Positions 27,255 to 35,920 are shown, numbered from the stretch's first letter. The stretch: DNA of 64,000 nt from Renibacterium sp. (GCA_017419405.1 JAFOLH010000001.1:434001-498000); one strand, 5' to 3'. Notes: generated from the sequence alone by a model not told the origin. Numbers and translations are program-made.

Positions 27255-29036
27255 TCAGTGGACCGCCTCGGCGAGTACCGGTGTCCGGGCGCCGATCCAG
27301 GCCAAGAGCCGGTGGGCCAGCGCATCGTTTTCCCGGAAGGCCGGCGCGTTGCTCCCGGGCCGGCTGAACGCCCCGGTTTTCGGCGCACTGGTGAAAGGGC
27401 CGGCGGCGAAGCGTCCGGGGATCGGCCGGCCGTCCGGCCCGAGCATCCGGGCTTGCCGGTCCACCGGGACCGGTTCCGGCTGCACCGGCAAAAAGGCATC
27501 GATCAGGATCTCGGCGGAAGCCGAGCCGGCCGAGCCGGCGGCGGCGAACCGGCCGTTGCCCGGATCGGGCCAAACCCGCAGACCGGCGCCCAGAAAGCGG
27601 ATCAAACCGGCCTCGTGCAAGGCCAGCAGCTCCCGGAGCCGGGCCGGTGGCGGACCGGAGGCGAGATAGCTGAAGAACGAATGCCAGCGGCCCGCCATGG
27701 CAGGTCGCGAGGCTGCGCTGAACCGGTCTTGCGGAATTGCCGAAATCGCCCGGTGGCAGCCGATCAACGCCAGGAACAAGCCGTAGCTTTCGGAGTGGCC
27801 TTCCGCGGTCCGCAAACGCAGATCAGCTGCCACGTGCCGGCTGATCTGCGTTTGCCGGTCCGGATCGGAAAGCCCGTCGAGCGGGCGGTCCAGACGGGCG
27901 AAATCGAGCAGGTCCGCCGGATCAGCCAACATCTTCCGCAGTTCGTCCGCTGGTGCGTCCCGGTCCACCGCGGCCTGGAATTCCGGCCAGCCCACGGTGA
28001 TCCGGTGCGGATGCCCGGTGGCCAGTTCCTGGTAGTAGCCATGCGCGAGTTCCCGGAGCAGCAGGGGTTGCAAGTGTTGTTCGAAGTCCACTTCCCGGTG
28101 CGTTTCGAGTAATCCGCGCACCGTGCTTTCGGTCAAGTACCGCACCGCAGCCGGGCTCCCATGCAGTTGCGGCCGGGGCTTGCAGCGGTACGGCACGCCC
28201 CGTCCCGAACCGACCAGCAGAACCGGCTCTGCCCCGGAAGGCCGGTAGCGCAACCCCTCGGACGTCTGCTCGAACCGGCCGCCGCGGCCTTCCATCATCA
28301 ACACCATGAGGTCGATGAACGCCAATCCCATGCCCCGGACGATGACTTCGCGGCCCGGCGCGACCCGGGAGAAATCGCTGTCCGCGGTGTACGACGGCGG
28401 TTGGTAATGCAGGCCGTGCTCCCGGGCGAATTCCGCGAACCCGGAGTCGGTCCCGGTTTCTTCGGCATGGCCGGTGGCCAGTACCACCGCGTCCACGGTG
28501 AGCGGAGCGAAACCGGAGGAAAGCCGGACCCGGTGCCGGTCGCCGGCCACGGGCTCGACCGCCTCCGCCCGGCAGCGGTGCCAATGCACGGTGACCTCCG
28601 GAGGCATGGCACGGAGCACCCCGGCGTAGCACCACTGCAGGTAACGGGCATGCAGCACCCGGCTGGGGAAGCTCTGCGGGGACAGCGAAGCCGCTTCGTC
28701 GGCCAACTCCGGGCTCCAGTCGGGAAGCTCCCGGATCCGGCCTTCGCGGATCCCGGCGGCCCATTCGGCCAGGGACGGGCCGGGCGCGGGCGGGCCGGCC
28801 ATCTGGACGCTGGAGTCGGTGAACATGGTCACCTCGCCGGCCAAGGAATTCAGCTTCAGCAGAGCAGACTGTCCGCGTCGCCAGATCCGTCCTGAACCCG
28901 GTTCGAAGGGGTCCACCACATGTATGTCCAAAGGACCGGAAGAAGTGCCCGAATTCTTGGCCAAGCGTTCCAGGATGCCCAGTGTCCGCGGCCCGCCGCC
29001 GATGAATGCGATACTCGATTCCCGCTGTTGAGGCAT
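27255..29036 (-). CDS. FAD/NAD(P)-binding protein (YdhS/HpyO-like)
   Basis: A 593-residue flavoprotein. It opens with a dinucleotide-binding FIGGGPRTLGILERLA, has a second Rossmann-type segment VVLATGHAEE, and GRGVPYRCKPRPQLHG in the middle, matching the FAD-NAD(P)-binding YdhS-type family. These are predicted flavin-dependent oxidoreductases or N-hydroxylase relatives without a settled reaction. AGGAG lies 4 nt before ATG 29036. It is transcribed against the rest of the island and shares a 260-bp divergent promoter region with monooxygenase 2. Confidence 0.8.
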   Translation of the reverse strand: MPQQRESSIAFIGGGPRTLGILERLAKNSGTSSGPLDIHVVDPFEPGSGRIWRRGQSALLKLNSLAGEVTMFTDSSVQMAGPPAPGPSLAEWAAGIREGRIRELPDWSPELADEAASLSPQSFPSRVLHARYLQWCYAGVLRAMPPEVTVHWHRCRAEAVEPVAGDRHRVRLSSGFAPLTVDAVVLATGHAEETGTDSGFAEFAREHGLHYQPPSYTADSDFSRVAPGREVIVRGMGLAFIDLMVLMMEGRGGRFEQTSEGLRYRPSGAEPVLLVGSGRGVPYRCKPRPQLHGSPAAVRYLTESTVRGLLETHREVDFEQHLQPLLLRELAHGYYQELATGHPHRITVGWPEFQAAVDRDAPADELRKMLADPADLLDFARLDRPLDGLSDPDRQTQISRHVAADLRLRTAEGHSESYGLFLALIGCHRAISAIPQDRFSAASRPAMAGRWHSFFSYLASGPPPARLRELLALHEAGLIRFLGAGLRVWPDPGNGRFAAAGSAGSASAEILIDAFLPVQPEPVPVDRQARMLGPDGRPIPGRFAAGPFTSAPKTGAFSRPGSNAPAFRENDALAHRLLAWIGARTPVLAEAVH

Positions 29037-29101
29037 GGTTCTCCTGCTGGATTCCAGGTGTTCTGCCAGGACTGTACGTGCTGCGCCGGGTGGCCGCCAG
29101 T

Positions 29102-29135
29102 GCCGGTTCACCCGCGGTCAAAGACCGTAACCGGC
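29102..29135. promoter_or_regulatory. Nested inverted repeat between the FAD protein and monooxygenase 2
   Basis: GCCGGTT (29102-29108) pairs with AACCGGC (29129-29135), and inside it CGGTC-AAA-GACCG (29115-29127). It sits in the divergent promoter region and may be an operator serving both directions. Confidence 0.4.
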
Positions 29136-29295
29136 GTTCACCGGCGGACCCATCCCGCCATGAACCGAAGTCATCCGGAGCCATCTCCCGACGCCTGGCG
29201 ACGCCGGAGTACCGCCGGGGTCACCGGCGTTGACCCGGGATCAGCCGGGCCATACCGTCGAGCCACGAGTACCGGTCGAAGGGAAGGAACAAGCA

Positions 29296-30411
29296 GTGGG
29301 CATCGAATTTCTGGGCATGGGCGCGCTCAATGACGGGACCGAAATCCAACCGCGCAGCGGCCCGGTGTTCGACCGCGAATATGCGGCGAGGCTGGCCCGG
29401 GTGCACGAGGAGAACGGTTTCACCCGGGTGCTTTTCGCTTACAGTTCGGGCAGCCCGGATCCGGCGCAGGCCGCGGCCTACGTCGCGGGGCAGACGACGA
29501 GCCTGGGCCTGCTGGTGGCGCATCGGCCGAACGTTTCAGCACCGACCTTCGCGGCCAAGACCTATGCCACCTTGGACCAGATCTCGGATGGCCGGGTGGC
29601 GGTGCATTTCATCACCGGGGGCTCGACCGCGGACCAGGCTGCCGAAGGGGACCACCTGAGCAAGGACGAGCGGTACGTGCGCACCGGCGAATACCTGCAG
29701 ATCGTCAAAAAGGCCTGGACGGAGCGGGGTCGTTTCGATTATGCCGGGCGGCACTACCGGCTCCAGGACTTCGCCCTGGACTTCCAACCAGTGCAACAGC
29801 CCAGGCCGCTGATCTCCTTCGGCGGGTCATCCGAGGCGGCCTATCGGATCGGAGCCGCCGAATCCGATGTCTTCGCGCTGTGGGGCGAAACCCTGGAGGG
29901 CACGGCCGAACAGATCCGTTCGATCCGGCAGGCTGCGGCCGACGCCGGGCGCACGGTGCCGCCGCGGATCCAAATCGCGTTCCGGCCGATCCTGGGCAGC
30001 ACCCGGGCACAGGCCTGGCAGCGTGCCGAAGACATCGCGGATCGGCTCGCGGACCGGGTCAAGGGGGCCACCGTCTTCCGGCACCGCCGTTCGCTCACCG
30101 ACCCGGAGAACAGCGGATCCCAGCGGCTGTTGCGGTTGGCCGCGCAGGGCGAAAAGTTCGGCACGGCGCTTTGGACCAAAACCGCGCAGCTGACCGGCGG
30201 GGGAGGGAACTCCAACGCCTTGGTGGGTACTCCGGAGATCGTCGCCGAGGCTTTGCTGGAATACCTCAAGCTCGGCGTGGACATCATTTCGGTGCGCGGC
30301 TACGACACCCTGCAAGACGCCGAGGACTTCGGCAAACAGGTGATTCCCTTGGTGCGGCAGGAAGCGGCACGCCTCGGGCTGGGCCGGCCGCAGTCGGCCG
30401 AGGTGGCTTGA
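29296..30411 (+). CDS. LLM-class flavin-dependent monooxygenase 2 (SsuD-like)
   Basis: A 371-residue luciferase-like monooxygenase with a different sequence type from the first: GIEFLGMGALNDGTE start, LGLLVAHRPNVSAPTFAAKTYATLD, GRVAVHFITGGS and ISFGGSSEAAYRIGA. These features resemble the alkanesulfonate monooxygenase (SsuD) branch, which cleaves C-S bonds using reduced flavin. GGAAGGA (29282-29288) is the RBS. Followed one base later by an N-acetyltransferase gene and then an amino-acid-type ABC transporter. Confidence 0.9.
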   Translation: MGIEFLGMGALNDGTEIQPRSGPVFDREYAARLARVHEENGFTRVLFAYSSGSPDPAQAAAYVAGQTTSLGLLVAHRPNVSAPTFAAKTYATLDQISDGRVAVHFITGGSTADQAAEGDHLSKDERYVRTGEYLQIVKKAWTERGRFDYAGRHYRLQDFALDFQPVQQPRPLISFGGSSEAAYRIGAAESDVFALWGETLEGTAEQIRSIRQAAADAGRTVPPRIQIAFRPILGSTRAQAWQRAEDIADRLADRVKGATVFRHRRSLTDPENSGSQRLLRLAAQGEKFGTALWTKTAQLTGGGGNSNALVGTPEIVAEALLEYLKLGVDIISVRGYDTLQDAEDFGKQVIPLVRQEAARLGLGRPQSAEVA

Positions 30412-30412
30412 G

Positions 30413-30922
30413 ATGGCGACTTCCGCCGGGCTTGCCGAGACCGCGACCGCGGTCGCCGTCGCCGTCGCGCCGGATGACCCGAGATTGGACACCCTGTACC
30501 AGGAGCTCGCTGCCGAATACAGCCGCAGATACGGGCATCCCGCGGAGCAAGCGCATCGTGAGCTGGTGGACTATCCGGCGGCGGAGTTCCGTGCGCCCGA
30601 CGGGGCCTTCGTGCTGCTGCTGGAACAAGGACAGCCGGTCGCCGGCGGAGCCTTCCGGAAATACGACCGGCAGACTGCGGAACTGAAACGGATCTGGACG
30701 CATTCGGCGCACCGGCGTCGCGGATTGGGCCAGCGGGTGTTGGCCGAGTTGGAAGCCGAGGCGGCTCGCCGCGGCTACCTGCGGATCTATCTGACCACCG
30801 GCCCGCGGCAGCCGGAGGCCAAAGAGCTCTACTTGGCTGCGGGCTACCTTCCGCAGTTCGACCTTGCCGCAGACCCCGAATCGATCTGGCACTTGCCGTT
30901 CCGGAAGGAATTGAAACCATGA
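30413..30922 (+). CDS. GNAT family N-acetyltransferase in the sulfur-type cluster
   Basis: A 169-residue GNAT. The acetyl-CoA loop is RRRGLGQRVL, preceded by AELKRIWTHSAHR and followed by GYLRIYLTTGPRQPEAKELYLAAGY, a typical GNAT C-terminus. ATG 30413 is one base past the monooxygenase stop and the 3' end overlaps the permease gene (ATGA). In the B. subtilis ytmI operon an acetyltransferase first N-acetylates S-alkyl-cysteines before oxidation; I infer a similar step here, with the acceptor unproven. Confidence 0.85.
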   Translation: MATSAGLAETATAVAVAVAPDDPRLDTLYQELAAEYSRRYGHPAEQAHRELVDYPAAEFRAPDGAFVLLLEQGQPVAGGAFRKYDRQTAELKRIWTHSAHRRRGLGQRVLAELEAEAARRGYLRIYLTTGPRQPEAKELYLAAGYLPQFDLAADPESIWHLPFRKELKP

Positions 30923-31884
30923 GCGCAACCCTGCTCCGGTCCAGCCCGGGCACCCCGCAGCAGACCGGCCCGGAAACCGGCCCGGAAGCGCCCGGGATCG
31001 TACCGGCCCGGCATCCGTTCCGACTGGCTGCCTCCGTGCTCGTCGGGTTGTTGTTGCTGCCGCTGCTCTGGTCCCTGGTGGCGAATCCGCGCTGGGAATG
31101 GTCGGTGGTGGCCCAATGGTTCACGGCCGAGTCGGTCATCCGCGGGCTGGGCTCAACCTTGCTGCTCACCGTGATCGCAGGCAGCGCCGGCTTCGTCCTG
31201 GGCTTCCTGCTCGCCTTGATGCGGATCTCCGATTCGCCGCTGTTGCGTACGGTTTCCTGGGCTTACACCTGGATTTTCCGCTCGGTGCCGCTCCTGGTGC
31301 AACTGCTGCTTTGGTACAACCTGGGCTATCTGTACGAGAAAATCCAGCTCGGCGTGCCCTTCGGGCCGGTGCTCTTCGAAGTGCAGACCACCACTTTGAT
31401 CAGCCAATTCGCCGCCGCGGTCCTCGGCTTGACCCTGCACCAGGCGGCCTATTCCGCAGAGATCATCCGCGGTGGGATTCTGTCCGTGGACCAAGGGCAG
31501 TTGGAAGCTGCGGCAGCACTGGGCATCCCGCGCCGCCGTCGGGCCCTGCGGATCGTGCTTCCGCAGGCCCTGCGCGCGATCCTGCCCAGTGCCTTCAACG
31601 AGATCATCGGCCTGGTCAAAGGGACTTCAGTGGTCTATGTGCTCGCCTACAGCGAGCTCTTCTACACCATCCAGGTGATCTACAACCGGACCCAGCAAGT
31701 GATTCCGCTGCTGCTCGTGGCGACGCTCTGGTACGTGCTGATCACCTCGGTACTGAGCGTGGGCCAGTACTACATCGAGCGCAGGTTCGCCCGCGGTGCG
31801 CTGCGGACCTTGCCGCCCACCCCCTGGCAACGATTCCGGGTGCTGCTTTCCGGCGCTGCCAAGACCGCGGGAGCAGGCCGATGA
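30919..31884 (+). CDS. Polar amino acid ABC transporter permease
   Basis: A 321-residue inner-membrane permease of the HisMQ/GlnP family. The amino-acid transporter signature FRSVPLLVQLLLWYNLGY is present. The cytoplasmic EAA loop for the ATPase reads EAAAALGIPRRRRALRIVLPQAL. About six helices are seen. The N-terminal 30 residues are proline-rich and unusual. Overlaps GNAT upstream and the ATPase downstream by 4 bp each. A single permease gene is present, so the transporter is probably a homodimer in the membrane. Confidence 0.92.
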   Translation: MSATLLRSSPGTPQQTGPETGPEAPGIVPARHPFRLAASVLVGLLLLPLLWSLVANPRWEWSVVAQWFTAESVIRGLGSTLLLTVIAGSAGFVLGFLLALMRISDSPLLRTVSWAYTWIFRSVPLLVQLLLWYNLGYLYEKIQLGVPFGPVLFEVQTTTLISQFAAAVLGLTLHQAAYSAEIIRGGILSVDQGQLEAAAALGIPRRRRALRIVLPQALRAILPSAFNEIIGLVKGTSVVYVLAYSELFYTIQVIYNRTQQVIPLLLVATLWYVLITSVLSVGQYYIERRFARGALRTLPPTPWQRFRVLLSGAAKTAGAGR

Positions 31885-32675
31885 CGCCGGCGGCAACCGC
31901 GAGCCGCGGCCGGGTCAGCATCGAGTCGGTGCACAAGAGCTTCGCCGGCACCGAAGTGCTCAAGGGGATCGACCTGCAGATCGGCCCGGGCGAAGTCACC
32001 GTGGTCCTGGGGCCATCCGGTTCCGGGAAATCGACGCTATTGCGGACCATCAACCATTTGGAGAAGCTGGACCGGGGCAGCATCGACATCGACGGCGAAC
32101 TGGTGGGCTACCGGCGGCGCGTGGGCAAGCGGGGCGTGAGCTTGCAGGAGCTGCCGGAACGCGAGGTGCTCAGACAGCGCACCCGGGTGGGCATGGTCTT
32201 CCAGAACTTCAATCTCTTCCCGCATCTGACCGTGCTGGAGAACATCATCGAAGCCCCGGTTTCCGCCTTGCGCCAGCCGAAGGCCCAAGCGAGCAGCAGG
32301 GCATTGGAGTTGCTGGCCCGAGTCGGCCTGCAGGGCAAGGCTGGAGCGTACCCCCGGCAGCTTTCCGGGGGACAGCAGCAACGTGTGGCGATCGCCAGGG
32401 CGCTGGCCCTGGAGCCCAAAGTGCTGCTCTTCGACGAACCGACCTCCGCACTGGACCCGGAATTGGTCAAGGAAGTGCTCGATGTGATCAAAGACCTGGC
32501 CCGGAGCGGGACCACGCTGATCATCGTGAGCCACGAGATCGGTTTCGCCAGGGAAATCGCGGATCGAATCGTGTTCCTGGACCACGGGCAGGTGGTCGAC
32601 CAAGGGCCGCCGGCCCATATTTTCGGCCCGCAGGCGCATCCGCGCACCCGGGCGTTCCTGGCCAAAGTACTCTGA
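31881..32675 (+). CDS. Polar amino acid ABC transporter ATPase
   Basis: A 264-residue ATPase. Walker A is GPSGSGKST (44-52), then Q-loop VFQNFNLFPHLTV, signature LSGGQQQR, Walker B VLLFDEPTSALD and H-loop IIVSHE. This matches GlnQ/HisP-type subunits. A 15-residue insertion (YRRRVGKRGVSLQEL) before the Q-loop resembles those in some cystine/histidine transporter ATPases. Starts in ATGA overlap with the permease and is followed 9 bp later by the first binding protein. Confidence 0.95.
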   Translation: MTPAATASRGRVSIESVHKSFAGTEVLKGIDLQIGPGEVTVVLGPSGSGKSTLLRTINHLEKLDRGSIDIDGELVGYRRRVGKRGVSLQELPEREVLRQRTRVGMVFQNFNLFPHLTVLENIIEAPVSALRQPKAQASSRALELLARVGLQGKAGAYPRQLSGGQQQRVAIARALALEPKVLLFDEPTSALDPELVKEVLDVIKDLARSGTTLIIVSHEIGFAREIADRIVFLDHGQVVDQGPPAHIFGPQAHPRTRAFLAKVL

Positions 32676-32684
32676 GGAGCATCG

Positions 32685-33641
32685 ATGAAATTCAAGGTTT
32701 TGCCGGCGTTGCTGTTGGCCGGACTCTTGTCGCTGACCGGCTGCGGCACCCCGGACCCGACGCCGGCCCAGGCTGCAGGCGCGGCCGGAGGCGCGGCGGC
32801 CGCAACCGGCCCTGCCGTCCGGATCAACACCAGCCCGGAGCAGCACCGGATCCGGGCGGACCGGGATCCGGATGCGGCGGCGTTGCTGCCGCAAAAGAAC
32901 CGGGACCGTGCGCGCCTGGTCGTGGCCACTACCGCCGGTTCGGTGCCGTTGAGCTTCCACGCGAGCGACGACAAGACCGTGATCGGATCGGAACCCGACC
33001 TGGCCCAGCTGGTCGCCGACAAATTGGGGCTGGGCTTGGAGATCCAGGTGACGTCCTGGGAGAGCTGGCCGCTGAAGACGCAATCAGGCGACTACGACGC
33101 GGTGTTCTCGAACGTCGGAATCAACGACGAACGGAGGAAGATTTTCGACTTCGCGAGTTATCGGGCGGCCTATATGGGCTTCGTCGCGGCGGCCGGATCG
33201 ACCCGGCGGCTCGAGTCCGCGGAAGACATCGCGGGTCTGAAAATCGCGGTCGGGCCCGGAACCAACCAGGAGAAGATCCTGCTGGCCTGGAACGAGACCC
33301 TGCTGAAAGCCGGCCGGACACCGGCCGAGCTGGTCAATTTCGGCAGTGCGAGCGATACTCTGTTGAGCCTGCAATCCGGTCGGATCGACGCGGCGCTGCA
33401 GCCGTATCCGACCGCGGTCTACCAACAAGCCACGGCATCCGGAGTGAAAGTCGTCGGCAAAGTCAATGCCGGCTGGCCCAAAGAGACCTTGGTCGCAGCG
33501 ATCACCGCGAAAGGAAACGGGCTGGCCGCGGCCTTGTCCGCAGCGATCAATTCGGCAATCCGGGACGGCAGCTACGGCAAGGTCCTGGACCGCTGGGGAT
33601 TGGCCGAGGAAGCGCTGCCCGAGTCGACGGTGGTCTCATGA
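32685..33641 (+). CDS. Amino-acid ABC transporter substrate-binding lipoprotein 1
   Basis: A 318-residue extracellular binding protein. A lipoprotein signal ends in LTGC with Cys20. The mature part is family 3 (HisJ-like): LVVATTAGSVPLSFHASDD, the central FDFASYRAAYMGF, AEDIAGLKIAVGPGTNQE and a C-terminal GSYGKVLDRWGL. It binds the imported solute and delivers it to the permease. It is paralogous to the next gene, which it overlaps by 4 bp. Ligand not known; the cluster suggests a sulfur-containing amino acid. Confidence 0.93.
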   Translation: MKFKVLPALLLAGLLSLTGCGTPDPTPAQAAGAAGGAAAATGPAVRINTSPEQHRIRADRDPDAAALLPQKNRDRARLVVATTAGSVPLSFHASDDKTVIGSEPDLAQLVADKLGLGLEIQVTSWESWPLKTQSGDYDAVFSNVGINDERRKIFDFASYRAAYMGFVAAAGSTRRLESAEDIAGLKIAVGPGTNQEKILLAWNETLLKAGRTPAELVNFGSASDTLLSLQSGRIDAALQPYPTAVYQQATASGVKVVGKVNAGWPKETLVAAITAKGNGLAAALSAAINSAIRDGSYGKVLDRWGLAEEALPESTVVS

Positions 33642-34666
33642 AACCACGGAATCTGCGGCAACGCCCCGGGGCCCGGTCCCGGCTGCGGCTGCTTGGCTCG
33701 CTGCTCCTGCTGCTCAGTTTGCCCGGCGTGCTCAATGCCTGTGCCGACCCGTCTCCAGCCGACCCGTCTCCAGCCAGTCTGGCCCCGGCCGGCCTGGCCG
33801 GGACCTCGGACCCGGTGGCTTCGCCAGCCGGGCCGGCAGCCACCGGGGAACCCATCCGCGCGGCATTGAACCCGGCCGCCGCCGCGCTGCTGCCCGAAGG
33901 CTTCGCAGCCCGCGGCACGCTCGTGGTCGGCAACGCCCCGGGATCCGCGCCTTTGGGTTTCTATGCCGCCGACAATGCGACGGTCATCGGCTCGGAGCCG
34001 GCGATTGCGCAGCTCCTGGCCGATGCGCTGGGACTGAAACTCTCGCTCCAGGCGACCAGTTGGGCCGATTGGCCGTTGGGGCTGGGGTCGGGCAAATACG
34101 ACGCGGTGATTTCCAACGTCACCGTCACCGAGGAGCGCAAAGAGCGCTTCGACTTTTCCAGCTACCGCAATGACCAGCTCGGCTTCTATGCCCGCCGGGA
34201 CAGCCCGATCAGCAAGATCGAGCGGGCCGCGGACGTGGCCGGAAAGAAGATCATCGTGGGTTCCGGCACCAATCAGGAGAAGGTCCTGCTCGCCTGGGAC
34301 GCCGAGAACCGAGCCGCGGGATTGGCTGCCGTCGAGTTCCAGTATTACGACGACGCCTCGGCAAGCGATCTGGCGATCCAATCGGGCCGGTCGGATCTGA
34401 GCTTCGGCCCGAACGCCACCGGGGCCTACAAGGCTGCGGTCAGCGGTAAGACCAAGCTGGTGGGCCTGGTGTCCGGCGGCTGGCCGGACACTGCGGAAAT
34501 CGCCGTGACGAGCAAAAAGGGCTCCGGCCTGGCTGTGGCGTTCACCGCCGCGCTCAATGGGCTGATCGAGGACGGGAGCTACGCCAAGGTGCTCGAACGG
34601 TGGGGGCTTTCCAGCGAAGCGATCCGGCAATCCCGGACCAATCCGCCCGGCTTGCCGAGACGTTGA
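33638..34666 (+). CDS. Amino-acid ABC transporter substrate-binding lipoprotein 2
   Basis: A 342-residue paralogue of the preceding protein, with lipobox LNAC (Cys35), LVVGNAPGSAPLGFYAADN, RFDFSSYRNDQLGFYAR, VGSGTNQEKVLLAW and the same ending GSYAKVLERWGL. The linker after the lipid Cys is long and rich in Pro/Ala/Ser, and includes a perfect 15-bp DNA duplication coding for DPSPA. Tandem binding proteins for one transporter also occur in the B. subtilis ytmJ-ytmK pair. Last gene of the island; tpiA follows 79 bp later. Confidence 0.92.
   Translation: MKPRNLRQRPGARSRLRLLGSLLLLLSLPGVLNACADPSPADPSPASLAPAGLAGTSDPVASPAGPAATGEPIRAALNPAAAALLPEGFAARGTLVVGNAPGSAPLGFYAADNATVIGSEPAIAQLLADALGLKLSLQATSWADWPLGLGSGKYDAVISNVTVTEERKERFDFSSYRNDQLGFYARRDSPISKIERAADVAGKKIIVGSGTNQEKVLLAWDAENRAAGLAAVEFQYYDDASASDLAIQSGRSDLSFGPNATGAYKAAVSGKTKLVGLVSGGWPDTAEIAVTSKKGSGLAVAFTAALNGLIEDGSYAKVLERWGLSSEAIRQSRTNPPGLPRR
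33746..33775 (+). repeat. 15-bp tandem duplication in binding protein 2
   Basis: The unit GACCCGTCTCCAGCC occurs twice in a row (33746-33760, 33761-33775), encoding DPSPA twice in the flexible linker behind the lipobox. In-frame and probably length-variable. Confidence 0.85.
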
Positions 34667-34733
34667 GCACGGTTTGCCGGAGTGGACGCCGCACCCGCCG
34701 GAATCCGATTCACTCCGAGACCGCTACGCCGCT

Positions 34734-34739
34734 TAGGAT
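34734..34739 (+). promoter_or_regulatory. Putative -10 of a leaderless transcript (tpiA)
   Basis: TAGGAT, 6 nt before GTG 34746. It implies that tpiA-secG has its own promoter, as expected once the island separated it from gap-pgk. AGGA could also act as SD. Confidence 0.4.
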
Positions 34740-34745
34740 TGGTGC

Positions 34746-35561
34746 GTGACCACATCGACTAATGGCAAATTCGACCGCACCCCGCTGATCGCCGGCAACT
34801 GGAAGATGAACATGGACCACGTCCAGGGCATCACTTTGCTGCAGAAGCTGGCTTGGACGCTCTCCGATGCGAAACACGACTTCGGCAGGGTGGAGGTGGC
34901 GGTGTTCCCGCCGTTCACCGATCTGCGCGGCGTGCAGACCCTGGTGCAGGGCGACCAATTGAAAGTAGTCTACGGCGGCCAGGATCTTTCGGATCAGGAT
35001 TCCGGGGCGTACACCGGGGACATCTCCGGGGCGTTCCTGGCGAAGCTGGGCTGCCGTTACGTTTTGGTCGGGCACAGCGAACGGCGTTCGATCCACGGGG
35101 AGAGCGACGAGCTGCTCAACCGCAAGCTGAAGGCGGCCTACCGGCATGCGTTGACCCCGATCCTCTGCGTCGGCGAAGGCCTGGAGATCCGCCAGGCCGG
35201 AACCCATGTGGCGCACACGCTGGACCAGGTGCGCGCCGGGGTGGCCGGTTTGACCGAAGCGCAGGCGGCCGAGCTGGTCATCGCCTATGAGCCGGTCTGG
35301 GCGATCGGGACCGGCGAAGTCGCCGGTCCGGAAGACGCCCAGGAGATGTGCGCGGCGATCCGGGCCGAGCTCGCTGAGCTGTTCGACCAGGCGATCGCGG
35401 ACAAGATCCGATTGCTCTACGGCGGATCGGTCAAAGCCAGCAATGCGGCAGCGATTTTGCGCGAACGCGACGTCGACGGCGTGTTGGTCGGCGGCGCGAG
35501 TTTGGACCCGGCCGAGTTTGCTAATATTGTCAGGTTCGAGTCGCATCTTTTGACTGACTGA
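34746..35561 (+). CDS. tpiA: Triosephosphate isomerase
   Basis: A 271-residue TIM interconverting dihydroxyacetone phosphate and glyceraldehyde-3-phosphate. Catalytic residues are visible: Lys in AGNWKMN, His in VLVGHSERR and Glu in [12 protein letters not shown]; the phosphate loop is [11 protein letters not shown]. It belongs with gap and pgk but is separated from them here by 9.4 kb. GTG start 6 nt after TAGGAT. Followed 47 bp later by secG. Confidence 0.98.
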   Translation: MTTSTNGKFDRTPLIAGNWKMNMDHVQGITLLQKLAWTLSDAKHDFGRVEVAVFPPFTDLRGVQTLVQGDQLKVVYGGQDLSDQDSGAYTGDISGAFLAKLGCRYVLVGHSERRSIHGESDELLNRKLKAAYRHALTPILCVGEGLEIRQAGTHVAHTLDQVRAGVAGLTEAQAAELVIAYEPVWAIGTGEVAGPEDAQEMCAAIRAELAELFDQAIADKIRLLYGGSVKASNAAAILRERDVDGVLVGGASLDPAEFANIVRFESHLLTD

Positions 35562-35608
35562 ACAGTTTCGACCAAGCGACCTGCTTGGACCACCGCGGAA
35601 GGGCTACT

Positions 35609-35860
35609 GTGCAAGTACTCACCATCATCCTGCAGATCCTGCTGGGCATTACATCGTTGTTGCTCACCTTGCTGATCCTGCTGCACAAGGGCCGGGGTGG
35701 CGGCCTTTCCGATATGTTCGGCGGTGGCATGTCCTCGTCGCTCGGTTCGTCCGGCGTCGCGGAGAAGAACCTCAACCGGTTCACGGTCATCCTGGGTCTG
35801 ACCTGGTGCGTTGTGATTGTGGCGCTCGGCTTGGTGATCAAGTTTTCCACGGTTTCCTGA
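35609..35860 (+). CDS. secG: Preprotein translocase subunit SecG
   Basis: An 83-residue membrane protein with two helices (ILQILLGITSLLLTLLILL and FTVILGLTWCVVIVALGL) joined by the characteristic glycine-rich loop GRGGGLSDMFGGG. SecG assists the SecYE channel in protein export. GTG 35609 was chosen because GGAAGGG (35597-35603) lies 5 nt upstream; a longer in-frame reading from 35585 has no RBS. Placement after tpiA is conserved across actinobacteria. A strong terminator follows. Confidence 0.95.
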   Translation: MQVLTIILQILLGITSLLLTLLILLHKGRGGGLSDMFGGGMSSSLGSSGVAEKNLNRFTVILGLTWCVVIVALGLVIKFSTVS

Positions 35861-35880
35861 CCCAGGTCAGGGCAAACCGA

Positions 35881-35920
35881 AAATCCCCGGGATCCGAAAG
35901 GATCCCGGGGATTTCCTTTT
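35881..35920. terminator. Strong intrinsic terminator after secG (bidirectional)
   Basis: A perfect 15-bp stem, AAATCCCCGGGATCC (35881-35895) with its complement at 35900-35914, closed by a GAAA tetraloop and followed by CCTTTT. The A-rich left flank means it can also stop transcription of the convergent minus-strand gene ending at 35945. Confidence 0.9.

Noticed and set aside
31796-33637. Long plus-strand upstream extension of binding protein 2
   Set aside because: It runs out of frame through the ATPase and binding protein 1 genes. The true start is ATG 33638 followed by a lipoprotein signal.
34678-34717. 7-bp inverted repeat (CGGAGTG/CACTCCG) after the island
   Set aside because: The 26-nt loop and lack of a T-tract make it too weak to call as a terminator or island boundary.
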